Assembly (NCBI GenBank): GCA_003162875.1
Contig: PLUT01000229.1
Span: 513 to 35,631 of the forward strand
DNA length: 35,119 bases
Origin: Granulicella sp.
GTDB lineage: Bacteria > Acidobacteriota > Terriglobia > Terriglobales > Acidobacteriaceae
Direction of reading: 5' to 3'
In this document: positions 9,235 to 18,906 of the stretch, piece by piece
Position numbering within the stretch: the first letter of the stretch is position 1
How the letters are laid out: every line of letters begins with the position of its first letter
The notes under the pieces: model-generated
The model's database searches: none
What the model saw: the letters and a program-made list of their open reading frames with translations, nothing else
Told to the model about the DNA's origin: nothing
Program-made: the position numbers and the translations under genes

Positions 9235-10380
9235 CTACTTGGTCGCAGGCGCGATTTGGGCTTTGAGTTCTTTCAATTTCTCCAGCGCCTTCTGAGAATC
9301 CTCCTTGCGATTCAGCTTCTGATAGACCCTCACCAACTCGTAATAATCGCTCTGCAGAATAAAGTCGGAAGGCGCGCTCGTCGGAACCCGTTCCAACCAG
9401 CCCACCGCCTCTTCGTTCCTGCCAAGCTTCGACAGACCGAGGCCGAGGTAAAAGTATGCCGGCGCCGGGATCGCATGAGCATCGACGGCGCGCCGCAGCA
9501 ACGCCACCCCCGCCTCCGGATCACCAGTCTCTACCTGGATCTTTCCTAAATTGAACAATGCGATCGCATCGTTGGGATGGATCGCAAGCGCGGATTGATA
9601 GGCGCTCGTCGCTTCCACCGGATGGCTAGTCTTCTGCTCTTCGTCACCCAGCGCTTCATATAGGTCGGCATCGCCGGGGTTCCTGTTCACCGCCGCCTGA
9701 TACTCCTCAACCGCTTTGTCGGATTGACCGCCTTCGGAATCGATCTCCGCCTGCGCGCGGTGGATATACCACGAATCGGGGTCGACCTTTGCCAACCCCC
9801 GGAACGCCTCCTGCGCAGCCAGAGTGTGGGCGCGAACCTGGTAGTAGAGAAGATTCTGATCCTCGGGCGTCTGTGTTGCAGCCTGATCGAATGCTGCTGC
9901 GGCCTGCCCCGGCTTCTTTGCCTGCAGGTCGATAATTCCCAACCACGTCAGCGCCTCCGCACTTGCTGGCTGCAGCTTGATCTCTTCCTTCAACTGGGCG
10001 GTCGCCTGGTCGAGGGAGTTCATCTGAAGCAGCGCAATGCCACGGAACATATGCGCGCTGAGGATCGCCGGTTTCAAATCGCTCGCCCGCGCAAGCGACT
10101 TCTGCGCCTCGTCCGGCATCCCTTCTCGCAGCTGCGCCATCCCCAGTCCAAGGTAGGCGTCGGCCGAGCGGGGAGAGCTTGCAATCGCGTGGCGAAAGTC
10201 CTGTTCCGCCTCCTCACTGTTACCCTGTTGCATCGCAGCGGCACCCCGATCCATCCAGCGGGCGCTCTCTGTACTCGTCTGCGCTACGGTCGTCAGGGGT
10301 ACAGCGGCCAGCACGAGCGCCAGGCAACCATAGCCCAGCGATCTATGGTTCGCGATGCCTTCACGAGATGACTCAATCAT
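9235..10380 (-). CDS. TPR repeat protein, exported; likely start 10380
   Basis: ORF 9235..10491; MIESSREGIANHRSLGYGCLALVLAAVPLTTVAQ signal-like N-terminus then multiple TPRs (EEAEQDFRHAIASSPRSADAYLGLGMAQL etc.). Confidence 0.88.
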   Translation of the reverse strand: MIESSREGIANHRSLGYGCLALVLAAVPLTTVAQTSTESARWMDRGAAAMQQGNSEEAEQDFRHAIASSPRSADAYLGLGMAQLREGMPDEAQKSLARASDLKPAILSAHMFRGIALLQMNSLDQATAQLKEEIKLQPASAEALTWLGIIDLQAKKPGQAAAAFDQAATQTPEDQNLLYYQVRAHTLAAQEAFRGLAKVDPDSWYIHRAQAEIDSEGGQSDKAVEEYQAAVNRNPGDADLYEALGDEEQKTSHPVEATSAYQSALAIHPNDAIALFNLGKIQVETGDPEAGVALLRRAVDAHAIPAPAYFYLGLGLSKLGRNEEAVGWLERVPTSAPSDFILQSDYYELVRVYQKLNRKEDSQKALEKLKELKAQIAPATK

Positions 10381-10405
10381 CCCCCACCTCAGTTCCCCAA
10401 AAAAA

Positions 10406-11374
10406 TCATGGATGGCCGTCTGGATCGAGCAAGCGCAAACGGGTCGCTGTCTGCTTGTTGTCTTTGTCCGCAAGAGCAGCCGCCACTTCAAGCTCCCGGC
10501 GCGACTCGTCCACCTTGCCCAACCTGGCCAGTGTCAACCCAAGATAGTAGTGTCCGGGCTGGTAGTCCGGCGCAGACTTGGTGGCCTTCACCAGCCACTC
10601 CTCGGCCTGCTGATATTGCTTCAGCTTGAAATAGGCGATCCCCATCCCTGCCAAAGCCCCTCCATGCTGAGGATCGCGCGCCAACGTCTTCTGAAACTGC
10701 TCAATTGCGGCTTGAAATTGGTCCTGTTCGAGCTCCGTCTGACCGAGCTCATAATATCCTTCGGTCTGCTGAGGCTGGATCGTCAGACATTGCCGAAATT
10801 CCTCTGCTGCCTTGTCGAACTGCAGTCCTTGAAGATAGATATGCCCCAGCCCGAAGTGGGCCGAAGCGTCCAGGGGTCGCGCTTTGAGGTAAGCCTGCAT
10901 GTCTTGTTGTGCCGCGTCGAGCTGACCTAAATCCAACTTGACTCGCGCGCGTGCATAGAGCACGGAGGGCTCGTCCGGCTCCAGGGATGACAGATGATCA
11001 AGCACCTTGTCCGCATCCGCATAAAGACCCATCGCGTCTTCCTGGACGCCAAGATCGTAAAGCACGCGCAGGTCGTCCGGCTCAACCTTCTGGGCCCGCA
11101 ATAAGTCGGCGAGAGCGTCGTCCATGCGGTCGGCGATGCGATCATTCAACGCGAGCCGCTCGGTGGTGGAGGACATCCCTTCCTGGCCTTCGGTGTTCTT
11201 CGGATCGGACTGAAGCACCTGTTCAAAAAGGTCACGCGCCTGATCCAGGCTGCCTGTAGCCTGCATGCGCTGAGCTTCTGCGAGCCGGTCCTGGGGCTTG
11301 GTTTCGGCCGCAAGTTGGCCTTTCGCCGCCAATGCCGCCAAAAGGGAGATTTCAACCAGCATAGTGTCCCACAA
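10406..11374 (-). CDS. TPR repeat protein
   Basis: Repeated TPR units, e.g. FDKAAEEFRQCLTIQPQQTEGYYELGQTELEQDQFQAAIEQFQKTLARDPQHGGALAGMGIAY. Confidence 0.88.
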   Translation of the reverse strand: MWDTMLVEISLLAALAAKGQLAAETKPQDRLAEAQRMQATGSLDQARDLFEQVLQSDPKNTEGQEGMSSTTERLALNDRIADRMDDALADLLRAQKVEPDDLRVLYDLGVQEDAMGLYADADKVLDHLSSLEPDEPSVLYARARVKLDLGQLDAAQQDMQAYLKARPLDASAHFGLGHIYLQGLQFDKAAEEFRQCLTIQPQQTEGYYELGQTELEQDQFQAAIEQFQKTLARDPQHGGALAGMGIAYFKLKQYQQAEEWLVKATKSAPDYQPGHYYLGLTLARLGKVDESRRELEVAAALADKDNKQTATRLRLLDPDGHP

Positions 11375-11446
11375 TAGCGCGATTCTAGTGCCTCACCAAA
11401 CCGCCGGCAACTTCCGCCATCGCAGCGGAACTACCAAAGCACTGAA

Positions 11447-11466
11447 GGCCAAGCACTTGCTTGGCC
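11447..11466 (-). terminator. Perfect 20-nt palindrome 3' of the TonB receptor gene; terminator-like hairpin
   Basis: ggccaagcacttgcttggcc, 33 bp beyond the receptor stop codon; lacks a strong U tract. Confidence 0.5.
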
Positions 11467-11498
11467 CTCAGGAGAGGACGCAAAAGAGATGCACCTGG

Positions 11499-14400
11499 CT
11501 AGAAGTTGATCCTCCCGGTAACCTGCATGGTCCGTGGGCCGTAATCGGTTCCTGTCGGTATTCCGAATCCTGTTGCCTGCGATGAATCGCCCGGTGACAG
11601 ATCCGGAAGGGCCATGCGATGGCGATTGAAGAGATCGAACGCCTCACCCTTCAGTTGGAAGGTCACCTTCTCGGTAATCCTGAAGTCTTTGAGGAGACTA
11701 ATGTCCTCCGCCGTGTAGATCGGGCCGGTGATAGCCTCTGTCTCGCGAGGGAGATTGCCGAAGGAGAAGGGAAGAGACGAACAGTTGTTACCAAGCTTTG
11801 GGTTGCCGCAGTCCGGTGTATAATTACGCGGCCAACCCACTCCCTCGCGGTTCTGATCGACGAAGGCTGCGTTGGACATTGAAACTCCAGGATCGGATCC
11901 TCCGTTGGTCGCCGCCACACGGTAAGCCGGCTTGAACCACGATTGCCCATTGAAAACACTGGGGCCGTTCTTGTTCTTGGCGTAGGCGGCGCTCGCGAAG
12001 CCACTCGCGGAAGCAGGCCCCTTCGTAAAGGTGATGCAGTTCTGGTAGTAGGGGATTCCGCTTGCGCATCCGAACCCAATGGGCTGACCGCTCTCATAGC
12101 GTTGAATGGCGCCTACCTGCCATCCCCCGATCAATAGATCGAGAGCCCTATTCTTGTTGAGGTACTTTCGTCCCTCGCCAAAGGGCAACTGATACAAGTA
12201 GCTCAGCGAAAACGTCTGCGGGATATTCTGCGCACTGACCGCCTTGTCCAATTTCAAGTTCGAAGATCCCTCTCCCTGTTCCAATTGGTTGCCGGACACA
12301 TAGCTGAACGGAATAGTCGAGTTTGCATCGGTAATCGCCTTGGACCACGTGTAGGACGCCTGCAGGTTGAATCCCTGGCGGAAGCGGCGGTTCAAAGACA
12401 CGACCATCGCGTGATAGGACGAATGCCCCAGGTTCTCCAGGCAGCAGTCGCCCTGGATGTAGTCATACTGCGGGAAAGGACGGAGCGCCTGGCCCAGTTC
12501 GCCCTCGAAGCTTGCATAGGGAGCGTTCACCCCAGAGTTGGAACCTCCGGTGGGGATGAAGTTTACAGAGTTGTTCAAATGGTCTCCCATGCTGAAATAG
12601 GAGGGAGAGAGATTGTTGGTATTGGAGAGATCGCCGGTGCGCAGATTTTGCGCCTCCTGTCCGATGTACCCCATGGTAAAGACCAGGTCCTTCGCCACTT
12701 CGTCCTGCAACTGCAGACTCCAGTTGCTGGTCATCGAGGGCCTGCCCTCCTTCGGCTGGATTACCTCGCCGCCGACTGCATCGAAGCTTCCTGGCCCATT
12801 GGGAGCGGTAAGCTGCGCCGGACTCAAGTTTGGAGCATAACTAACGTTCGGGTAGCCAACGGTAGTGTTGGTCGGATCGGCAGCGGAACTGGAGTCTAGC
12901 CGGAACGCTGGAGTAAACGCCCCGCCTGTTGTGGCCGTCTGGCCATCGAAGAAGTCGCGGGACTGGTTGTAACCGAACGCCATGGCGCCGCCGAAGTCGT
13001 TGTATTGGAGCGGACCGTAGATGATGGCCCCGCCGCCGCGGATAACTGCCTTGTCGTTCGTGCCAGGTAAGACATAGGCAAAGCCCACCCGAGGTGCGAA
13101 GTCCTTGTACCAGGTATTGGCCCAAGCGGAGTTGCAGTTGCAGTTTGTGCCGAATACCAGCGCACCCGGCAGGTTGCCGGCTGCCGAATCCGGAGCGGTA
13201 AGACTCAGTTCCGAGGTCCTGTTCAGGGCCTCGTGCCGAGGCGCGTCGACATCGTAGCGCATGCCCAGGTTGAGGGTAAGGTTGCTGGTCATCTTGATAT
13301 CATCCTCGACGAAACCTGCAATGTAGTGCGAGTTCCAGCGTGGAGAATCGTTGTAGACGTTCTGACTGCCGTTTCCCACGTCGCCCAATAGAAAGCTGGC
13401 GAAGGGATTGCCGGATCCACAGCACGCATTGCTGACGCCCGCCGTCTGGTCGCGGTAGAAATTCAGAACGTCGGTGTTGTATTGGATGACAGAGTACTGC
13501 TGGTGGCGGAAGTCAACGCCGAATGTGAAGCTGTTCCTGCCCTTCTGCCAGCTTACGCTGTCATTGACGCGGATGCCGTTATCGATGTTGTCGCCGTTCT
13601 GCTGTTGCCCCCATGACGAAGGCGCATCGGGGCTGGGGAAAGCGACGATCGGATAGAAGACCGAATTGTCGTTCGCTACGCCCAGGGAAGCTGCGGTCAG
13701 ACTGGAATGGAGAGTTGAGGAGAGATTAACACTGTTGGTCCGGTTATACCCGAGGTTGAGATGGTTCAGAAGAGCCGGGGTAAGAGTGAAGTCCCAGCCG
13801 GCACGAGTGTAATGAGTGGTGAAGGTCTGAATATAACCGCTGTTGTTGAACGGCTCTGGAAAATCGGGAGGAGCGGTCAGTTTGTAATTTTGACGTGTGT
13901 TATAAGAGGCAAAGATCTTGCTCTTGTCGGTGAGGTTCTGATCGATGCGAATCGTATACGTCGTGTTGTCGTTCGGCGCGTTGCCTGCGAAGGAATAGTT
14001 GTTGGTGTAGCCGAACACGTCCGTACTCGTCGGCGTCTGGTTGGGAAGAGGAAGCCCAGCCAGCAGCTTCGTCGCGGTCGCGCTGAGCGGGCTCGATATT
14101 GTGTTGTTCAGGAAAGGAGTGCGGCAGAAAATGCCGGGGCTTTTTTGAACCGTTGTAGTGGGATCGAAGATCTGGTTATACAACACCGGCAGACCGGTGC
14201 AGGGATTGAGCAGTACAGGATAGGAGACTCCCGGGTAGACCGTTCCTCCCGGGACAGGACCTCCGAGGACATCGGAGAAATTTCCCGTGCGCTCAGCCGC
14301 AGTCGGCACCGTTGATTGGGTGACTGCACCATAATGGAGTTGATACTTCTCCCATGCGAAGAAAAAGAAGGTGCGGTCCTTTCCGTTGTAGAGCTTGGGA

Positions 14401-15362
14401 ATGCGGACCGGTCCACCGAACGTCCCGCCGTAGTCGTACTTGCTGTCCTGAGGCTTACTGTAGGTGCAATTGATCTCAGAGACGCCGATGCAGTCGAGGG
14501 CTTTGTATCCGTCATGGAACCAGTCGTTCGCGTCGAATATCCTGTTCTTGACGATCGCGTATCCGGTGCCATGAAAGGAGTTTGTTCCAGACTTGGTGGA
14601 AAAACTCTCAATACCCGAGGTGGTGCGGCCGAACTCCGCAGATGGAGTCGAGGTTGTGACCTTGAACTCCTGCAGGGCTTCAATGGACGGCGAGGTCTCG
14701 TCGAAGGAGGAGCCATTCTCACTGCGTTGAATGCTGGCGCCGTCGAGCAATACCTCAGCGCCGTAGGCTTGACCGCCGCTCAGCCGGGAAAAGAATACGC
14801 CGTTCTGGTTCAACCCGGGTCCCCCGGCCGTTCCAGGACCAGTTGTCCCCGGGAGCAGGAAAACAAAGACCTCCGGCGACCGCAATCCGCCGACACCCGA
14901 TGCGAGTGACAAGGGCAGGTCTTCGATCTGCTTGTTGGAGATTGTGCCGCCGATGTCGGAGGACTCGGTTTCAATTTGATTGCCGCTAGCGTCGACGTTG
15001 ACGACCTCGCTGACAGCGCCAGTCTTCAAGGTTACATTCAGCGACGAGGTGCTGTTGATCTGCACCTGAACACCCGTGCTGGACGTTGTCGCGAAACCGG
15101 GCGCCTGTACGACGACTGTATAGGTGCCGATCGGCAGATCGGGGAAACGATAGGAGCCGACAGAGCTGGATTTGGTCTCGTTCTTGCCGCCATTCGACTC
15201 ATTCGTGGCGTCGATCACGGCACCGGAGATGACCGCACCCGTGCTGTCAGCGATACTGCCGGCCAACTCGCCGCGTGCGGATTGCGCGATTCCCTTGACT
15301 GAAAGGGACAGCCCACCTACCCCGAGAACAACCAATCCACAGATCCTTCCAAAACTCTTCAT
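11499..15362 (-). CDS. Oar-like TonB-dependent outer-membrane receptor with N-terminal carboxypeptidase-regulatory-like domain; likely start 15362
   Basis: ORF 11499..15395; MKSFGRICGLVVLGVGGLSLSVKGIAQ signal, GELAGSIADSTGAVISGAVIDATNESNG...GSYRFPDLPIGTYTVVVQAPGF, plug and very long beta-barrel ending GRINF. Confidence 0.92.
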   Translation of the reverse strand: MKSFGRICGLVVLGVGGLSLSVKGIAQSARGELAGSIADSTGAVISGAVIDATNESNGGKNETKSSSVGSYRFPDLPIGTYTVVVQAPGFATTSSTGVQVQINSTSSLNVTLKTGAVSEVVNVDASGNQIETESSDIGGTISNKQIEDLPLSLASGVGGLRSPEVFVFLLPGTTGPGTAGGPGLNQNGVFFSRLSGGQAYGAEVLLDGASIQRSENGSSFDETSPSIEALQEFKVTTSTPSAEFGRTTSGIESFSTKSGTNSFHGTGYAIVKNRIFDANDWFHDGYKALDCIGVSEINCTYSKPQDSKYDYGGTFGGPVRIPKLYNGKDRTFFFFAWEKYQLHYGAVTQSTVPTAAERTGNFSDVLGGPVPGGTVYPGVSYPVLLNPCTGLPVLYNQIFDPTTTVQKSPGIFCRTPFLNNTISSPLSATATKLLAGLPLPNQTPTSTDVFGYTNNYSFAGNAPNDNTTYTIRIDQNLTDKSKIFASYNTRQNYKLTAPPDFPEPFNNSGYIQTFTTHYTRAGWDFTLTPALLNHLNLGYNRTNSVNLSSTLHSSLTAASLGVANDNSVFYPIVAFPSPDAPSSWGQQQNGDNIDNGIRVNDSVSWQKGRNSFTFGVDFRHQQYSVIQYNTDVLNFYRDQTAGVSNACCGSGNPFASFLLGDVGNGSQNVYNDSPRWNSHYIAGFVEDDIKMTSNLTLNLGMRYDVDAPRHEALNRTSELSLTAPDSAAGNLPGALVFGTNCNCNSAWANTWYKDFAPRVGFAYVLPGTNDKAVIRGGGAIIYGPLQYNDFGGAMAFGYNQSRDFFDGQTATTGGAFTPAFRLDSSSAADPTNTTVGYPNVSYAPNLSPAQLTAPNGPGSFDAVGGEVIQPKEGRPSMTSNWSLQLQDEVAKDLVFTMGYIGQEAQNLRTGDLSNTNNLSPSYFSMGDHLNNSVNFIPTGGSNSGVNAPYASFEGELGQALRPFPQYDYIQGDCCLENLGHSSYHAMVVSLNRRFRQGFNLQASYTWSKAITDANSTIPFSYVSGNQLEQGEGSSNLKLDKAVSAQNIPQTFSLSYLYQLPFGEGRKYLNKNRALDLLIGGWQVGAIQRYESGQPIGFGCASGIPYYQNCITFTKGPASASGFASAAYAKNKNGPSVFNGQSWFKPAYRVAATNGGSDPGVSMSNAAFVDQNREGVGWPRNYTPDCGNPKLGNNCSSLPFSFGNLPRETEAITGPIYTAEDISLLKDFRITEKVTFQLKGEAFDLFNRHRMALPDLSPGDSSQATGFGIPTGTDYGPRTMQVTGRINF

Positions 15363-15510
15363 GAGGCGCTCCTGAAAAATAGTGCGAAGTTGCATTGAGA
15401 AATTGTTTGCTGGCTTTTCAATCCAAATCGAGTTCGAGCCCGGGCAAAGGAGAGGGCGTACGGCTCAAAACAATCAGGCCGACGAGATCCGATCTTCGGT
15501 CTCGCTAATT

Positions 15511-15526
15511 CAGTAAGCGTTTACTG
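15511..15526 (-). promoter_or_regulatory. Putative LacI-type operator upstream of TonB receptor
   Basis: cagtaagcgtttactg, 14/16 palindromic; core gtaagcgtttac differs by one base from the symmetric consensus GTAAACGTTTAC. Confidence 0.6.
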
Positions 15527-15659
15527 GGTGGCGCTTACTAGCGTCTCTTCAGATTGTCGTGAACATAGATGACGCGCAAGGATGCTGTCAAGAAAAAAAT
15601 CAACCAAGAGATTGAGGTCGGCCTCAACCGCCCCTCCACTCTCATCACCAGGTATGTTA

Positions 15660-15785
15660 GAACCTGTTATGAACTTGAAATTCAAGTCATTGCAAATAAA
15701 CGGGTTACACGAATGTTGGTTTGACCCCAACTAACCTGCAACCAACTGAATACAAATGGCTTACACAAAAGTTCATAACAGGCTC
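15660..15785. mobile_element. 126-bp MITE-like element (non-coding, terminal inverted repeats)
   Basis: gaacctgttatgaactt (15660-15676) and aagttcataacaggctc (15769-15785) are inverted repeats matching 16/17; TA dinucleotide on both sides (15658-15659, 15786-15787). Confidence 0.78.
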
Positions 15786-15806
15786 TAGTGCTAGAGTCTG
15801 CGGCAG

Positions 15807-16856
15807 TCAGTTGGGCGCTGGAGTGGAGTGATACCCGCTCAAGGCTGCGGAGCGAGCGAACTCAGACTTAGCCTTCTGCTCCTGGCCTTCCTGATGGAGA
15901 ACCTTCCCTAACATGAAGTGCAGCGAAGGATCGTCTGGCCTCAAGGCAATCGCCTCTTCAAACTGTCTCTGCGCCTCTTGAAATTGATTGAGTTGCAGAT
16001 AAAGGTGGCCGAGTTGCTCCCTTATCCGTGGATCGCGTGGCGCAATCGCGACCGCTTGAGTGAGTAGAACCTGAGCTTCCGGCAACTTTCCTTGATGTAA
16101 GAGAAAGATGCCCAGATTGAGCAGCGGCTGCTCACTAGGGCTCGCCGCGTTCTGCTGCCATTGGATCGCCTGGCGATATGCCTCGACCGCATCCTCGGTT
16201 CGATTCAACCCTTCGTAGGCCAAGCCCAAATTGTTCTCAGCCTTAACGCTGCGCGGCGCGAGCGCAAGAACTCGTTGGAAACAGTCCGCGGCATCCTGGA
16301 ATCGTTGAAGCGAATAACGGATACGCCCCAATCCATACCATGCCTCCGCGTCGCGGTCGTCCGTATGCACCGCAATGGAGGCCCAATGGTCGGCATCCGA
16401 AAGGTCTCCGAGCAAGACATAATCCTTCGCGACATTTTGCAAGTCGACCGCGCTCGGCGGTTCGATCGCGGACGCGAGTGTGTACTCTGCCAGGGAACTC
16501 TTAGGATCGTTCAGGCGAAGCAGGCTGTAGGCCAATAGGGTATGTGCGGTTGCCGACTTTGGTTCAGCCTGGAGGAACAGACGAAGCACGTCGGAAGCTT
16601 GTTGGAACTGGCCTGCGTTCACCAGCTTGCCTGCGTTCTGCAATGCGGTGTCCGCTGCGGCGGCCTGGGACGTTGGCGCGTCGGGAACTTGGGCGGCCAC
16701 AATTCGAGTACCGTATAGCGTCAGGGCCAGACCCGCCGCTCCGAGCGCCAGCGCAAACCCAGTACGGACACAGGCGCTGGCCAGAATGTTCTTCAAGCTG
16801 AGTCCCTCACATCGTCTTCGGCACCGGACATGTGCCTCATCCGAAAGTTGCAGCAA
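15807..16856 (-). CDS. TPR repeat protein, exported/membrane-anchored
   Basis: Hydrophobic ACVRTGFALALGAAGLALTLYGTRIVAAQVPDAP then TPR units (FQDAADCFQRVLALAPRSVKAENNLGLAYEGL, FQEAQRQFEEAIALRPDDPSLHFMLGKVL). Confidence 0.88.
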   Translation of the reverse strand: MLQLSDEAHVRCRRRCEGLSLKNILASACVRTGFALALGAAGLALTLYGTRIVAAQVPDAPTSQAAAADTALQNAGKLVNAGQFQQASDVLRLFLQAEPKSATAHTLLAYSLLRLNDPKSSLAEYTLASAIEPPSAVDLQNVAKDYVLLGDLSDADHWASIAVHTDDRDAEAWYGLGRIRYSLQRFQDAADCFQRVLALAPRSVKAENNLGLAYEGLNRTEDAVEAYRQAIQWQQNAASPSEQPLLNLGIFLLHQGKLPEAQVLLTQAVAIAPRDPRIREQLGHLYLQLNQFQEAQRQFEEAIALRPDDPSLHFMLGKVLHQEGQEQKAKSEFARSAALSGYHSTPAPN

Positions 16857-16912
16857 AGGTTAGATCATAGAACTGCCGCAGACAAAGGTCGAATTTTGTA
16901 AAAGAATTTGTA

Positions 16913-16924
16913 GAAATCGTTTGC
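16913..16924. promoter_or_regulatory. Degenerate LacI-type operator in TPR/CRTAC1 divergent promoter
   Basis: gaaatcgtttgc, 10/12 match to gaaaacgtttac; between genes starting at 16856 (-) and 16964 (+). Confidence 0.4.
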
Positions 16925-16963
16925 CCCTTTCGCGTATCGTGAATCCGCACAGCCTGGAGACAT

Positions 16964-18895
16964 ATGCGTTCGAACTCCGTCCCATTTATTCGGAAATTGC
17001 TGCGTCCTTGCGGCTCTCGGTGCTGTAGCGTGTATTCTGGCCCCGTCTTCGCCGGACTGGTCGTTGCGCTCTCGATTCTTCTTCCGAGCTGTTGCGGGGC
17101 CCAATCATCTGCGCCGGGTGCTCACACCACGGATTCGCAAGCGGATACGCCTCACGAAGGCGCACAGCCCGCCGCGACTGGCGGAGCCACCACTGGCGGC
17201 CCTCATGCCCCGGTGCTCGATGCGGAGCATCGGCCCATCACTGCCGGGGGCTTCGTCAAGATCGGACCAATCCTCTTCGAGGATATCGCCGCCCAGGCTG
17301 GTCTGACGACTTGGAAGCATGTCATGGGAACACCGGAGAAGCAGTTCATCATCGAAACCAACGGCTCCGGGGTCGGCCTGCTGGACTACGACAACGACGG
17401 CTGGCTGGATATTTATCTGGTCAACGGGTCGACCTACGATGCCATGTCCGGCAAAACTACGCCGCCGAAGGCAGCACTGTTCCACAACAATCGCGATGGG
17501 ACGTTTACCGACGTGGCGGAGAAAGCGGGCGTGACCAACGATCGTTGGGGCACCGCGGTCGCCATCGCCGATTACGATAACGATGGGTGGCCCGACATCT
17601 ATGTCTCGAACTTCGGCAAGAATCGGTTGTATCACAATAACCACGACGGAACCTTCACCGATGTTGCAGAGAAAGCCGGCGTCGCTCTGGGCAATTGGTC
17701 CACCGGCGCCACATGGGGCGATTACGACGGCGACGGCCGGCTTGATCTCTTTGTGCCCGGCTATGTTCACTACGATATGGCGAATCCGCCTGCTTCCGGT
17801 TCGAAGACTGTCGCGTTCAGCTTCTGCCAGTTTCGTGGCGAGAATGTAATGTGCGGCCCTCGCGGCCTCAAAGGCGAGCCGGACCACCTGTTCCACAACA
17901 ACGGTGACGGGACGTTCACCGACGTCAGCGAGAAAGCCGGTGTTGCGGACAACAATGCCTACTATGGCATGTCCTCCGTATTCGTCGATGTGAACAACGA
18001 CGGCAAGCCCGACCTATTGGTCTCGGACGATTCCACCCCCAACTATCTCTACATCAATAAGGGGGATGGGACCTTTGAAGACGACAGCTATGCCTCAGGA
18101 TATGCGCTCAACGAGAACGGACGCGAAACGGCGTCCATGGGAATCGCCACAGGCGACTACCAGAACAATGGGCTGATCGATATTTACAACACCACCTTCT
18201 CCGACGACTACAACCCGCTCTACCGCAATGACGGAGACGCCAACTTTACCGACATCAGCTACCAGATGGGCATCGCCGAGCCGACGATTCCCTTTCTTGG
18301 CTGGGGCACGGCGTTCTTCGACTATGACAACGACGGCTGGAAAGATCTGATTGTCGCCAATGGACATGTGTACCCGGCCGTCGATCGTATGCCATGGGGT
18401 ACAACATGGGCGCAACGGCCGCTGCTCTTTCACAACGTCGGCGGAAAGCAATTCGATCTGGTGCCGGCAGTAGAGGGTACGGCGCTTGCCCATACCTATG
18501 TGGGCCGCGGACTGGCTGTCGGGGACCTCTTCAATGACGGCAAACTGGATGTGGTGATCAATGTCCTCGACGGTGTTCCGGCATTGTTGCGCAACGTTTC
18601 CCCGGATAAACACCACTGGATCGAGCTCAGGCTGGTGGGCGGCCCGAGGAGTCCGCGCGATGCTGTCGGGGCGACCGTCTATCTCACAGCCAACAAGATG
18701 CGTCAGCGCGGCGATGTCATCTCCGGTGGCAGCTATGCCTCCACCAGCGATCCCCGTCTGCACTTCGGACTCGGCGACAGCACCATGATCGAAGCGTTGG
18801 AGGTTCACTGGCCCAGCGGTGCCAAGGAAAACTTCTCTGTCCCTCAAGTGGACCGGATCGTCACTCTCACCGAGGGGAAAGGGATGAAGCCCTGA
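16964..18895 (+). CDS. CRTAC1 family protein: FG-GAP/VCBS repeats with C-terminal ASPIC/UnbV domain, exported
   Basis: Seven DxDxDGxxD-type calcium motifs (DYDNDGWLD, DYDNDGWPD, DYDGDGRLD, DVNNDGKPD, DYQNNGLID, DYDNDGWKD, DLFNDGKLD); C-terminal RDAVGATVYL...SGGSYASTSDPRLHFGLGDSTMIEALEVHWPSGAKE typical ASPIC/UnbV. Confidence 0.93.
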   Translation: MRSNSVPFIRKLLRPCGSRCCSVYSGPVFAGLVVALSILLPSCCGAQSSAPGAHTTDSQADTPHEGAQPAATGGATTGGPHAPVLDAEHRPITAGGFVKIGPILFEDIAAQAGLTTWKHVMGTPEKQFIIETNGSGVGLLDYDNDGWLDIYLVNGSTYDAMSGKTTPPKAALFHNNRDGTFTDVAEKAGVTNDRWGTAVAIADYDNDGWPDIYVSNFGKNRLYHNNHDGTFTDVAEKAGVALGNWSTGATWGDYDGDGRLDLFVPGYVHYDMANPPASGSKTVAFSFCQFRGENVMCGPRGLKGEPDHLFHNNGDGTFTDVSEKAGVADNNAYYGMSSVFVDVNNDGKPDLLVSDDSTPNYLYINKGDGTFEDDSYASGYALNENGRETASMGIATGDYQNNGLIDIYNTTFSDDYNPLYRNDGDANFTDISYQMGIAEPTIPFLGWGTAFFDYDNDGWKDLIVANGHVYPAVDRMPWGTTWAQRPLLFHNVGGKQFDLVPAVEGTALAHTYVGRGLAVGDLFNDGKLDVVINVLDGVPALLRNVSPDKHHWIELRLVGGPRSPRDAVGATVYLTANKMRQRGDVISGGSYASTSDPRLHFGLGDSTMIEALEVHWPSGAKENFSVPQVDRIVTLTEGKGMKP

Positions 18896-18906
18896 CATGC
18901 CACCTC

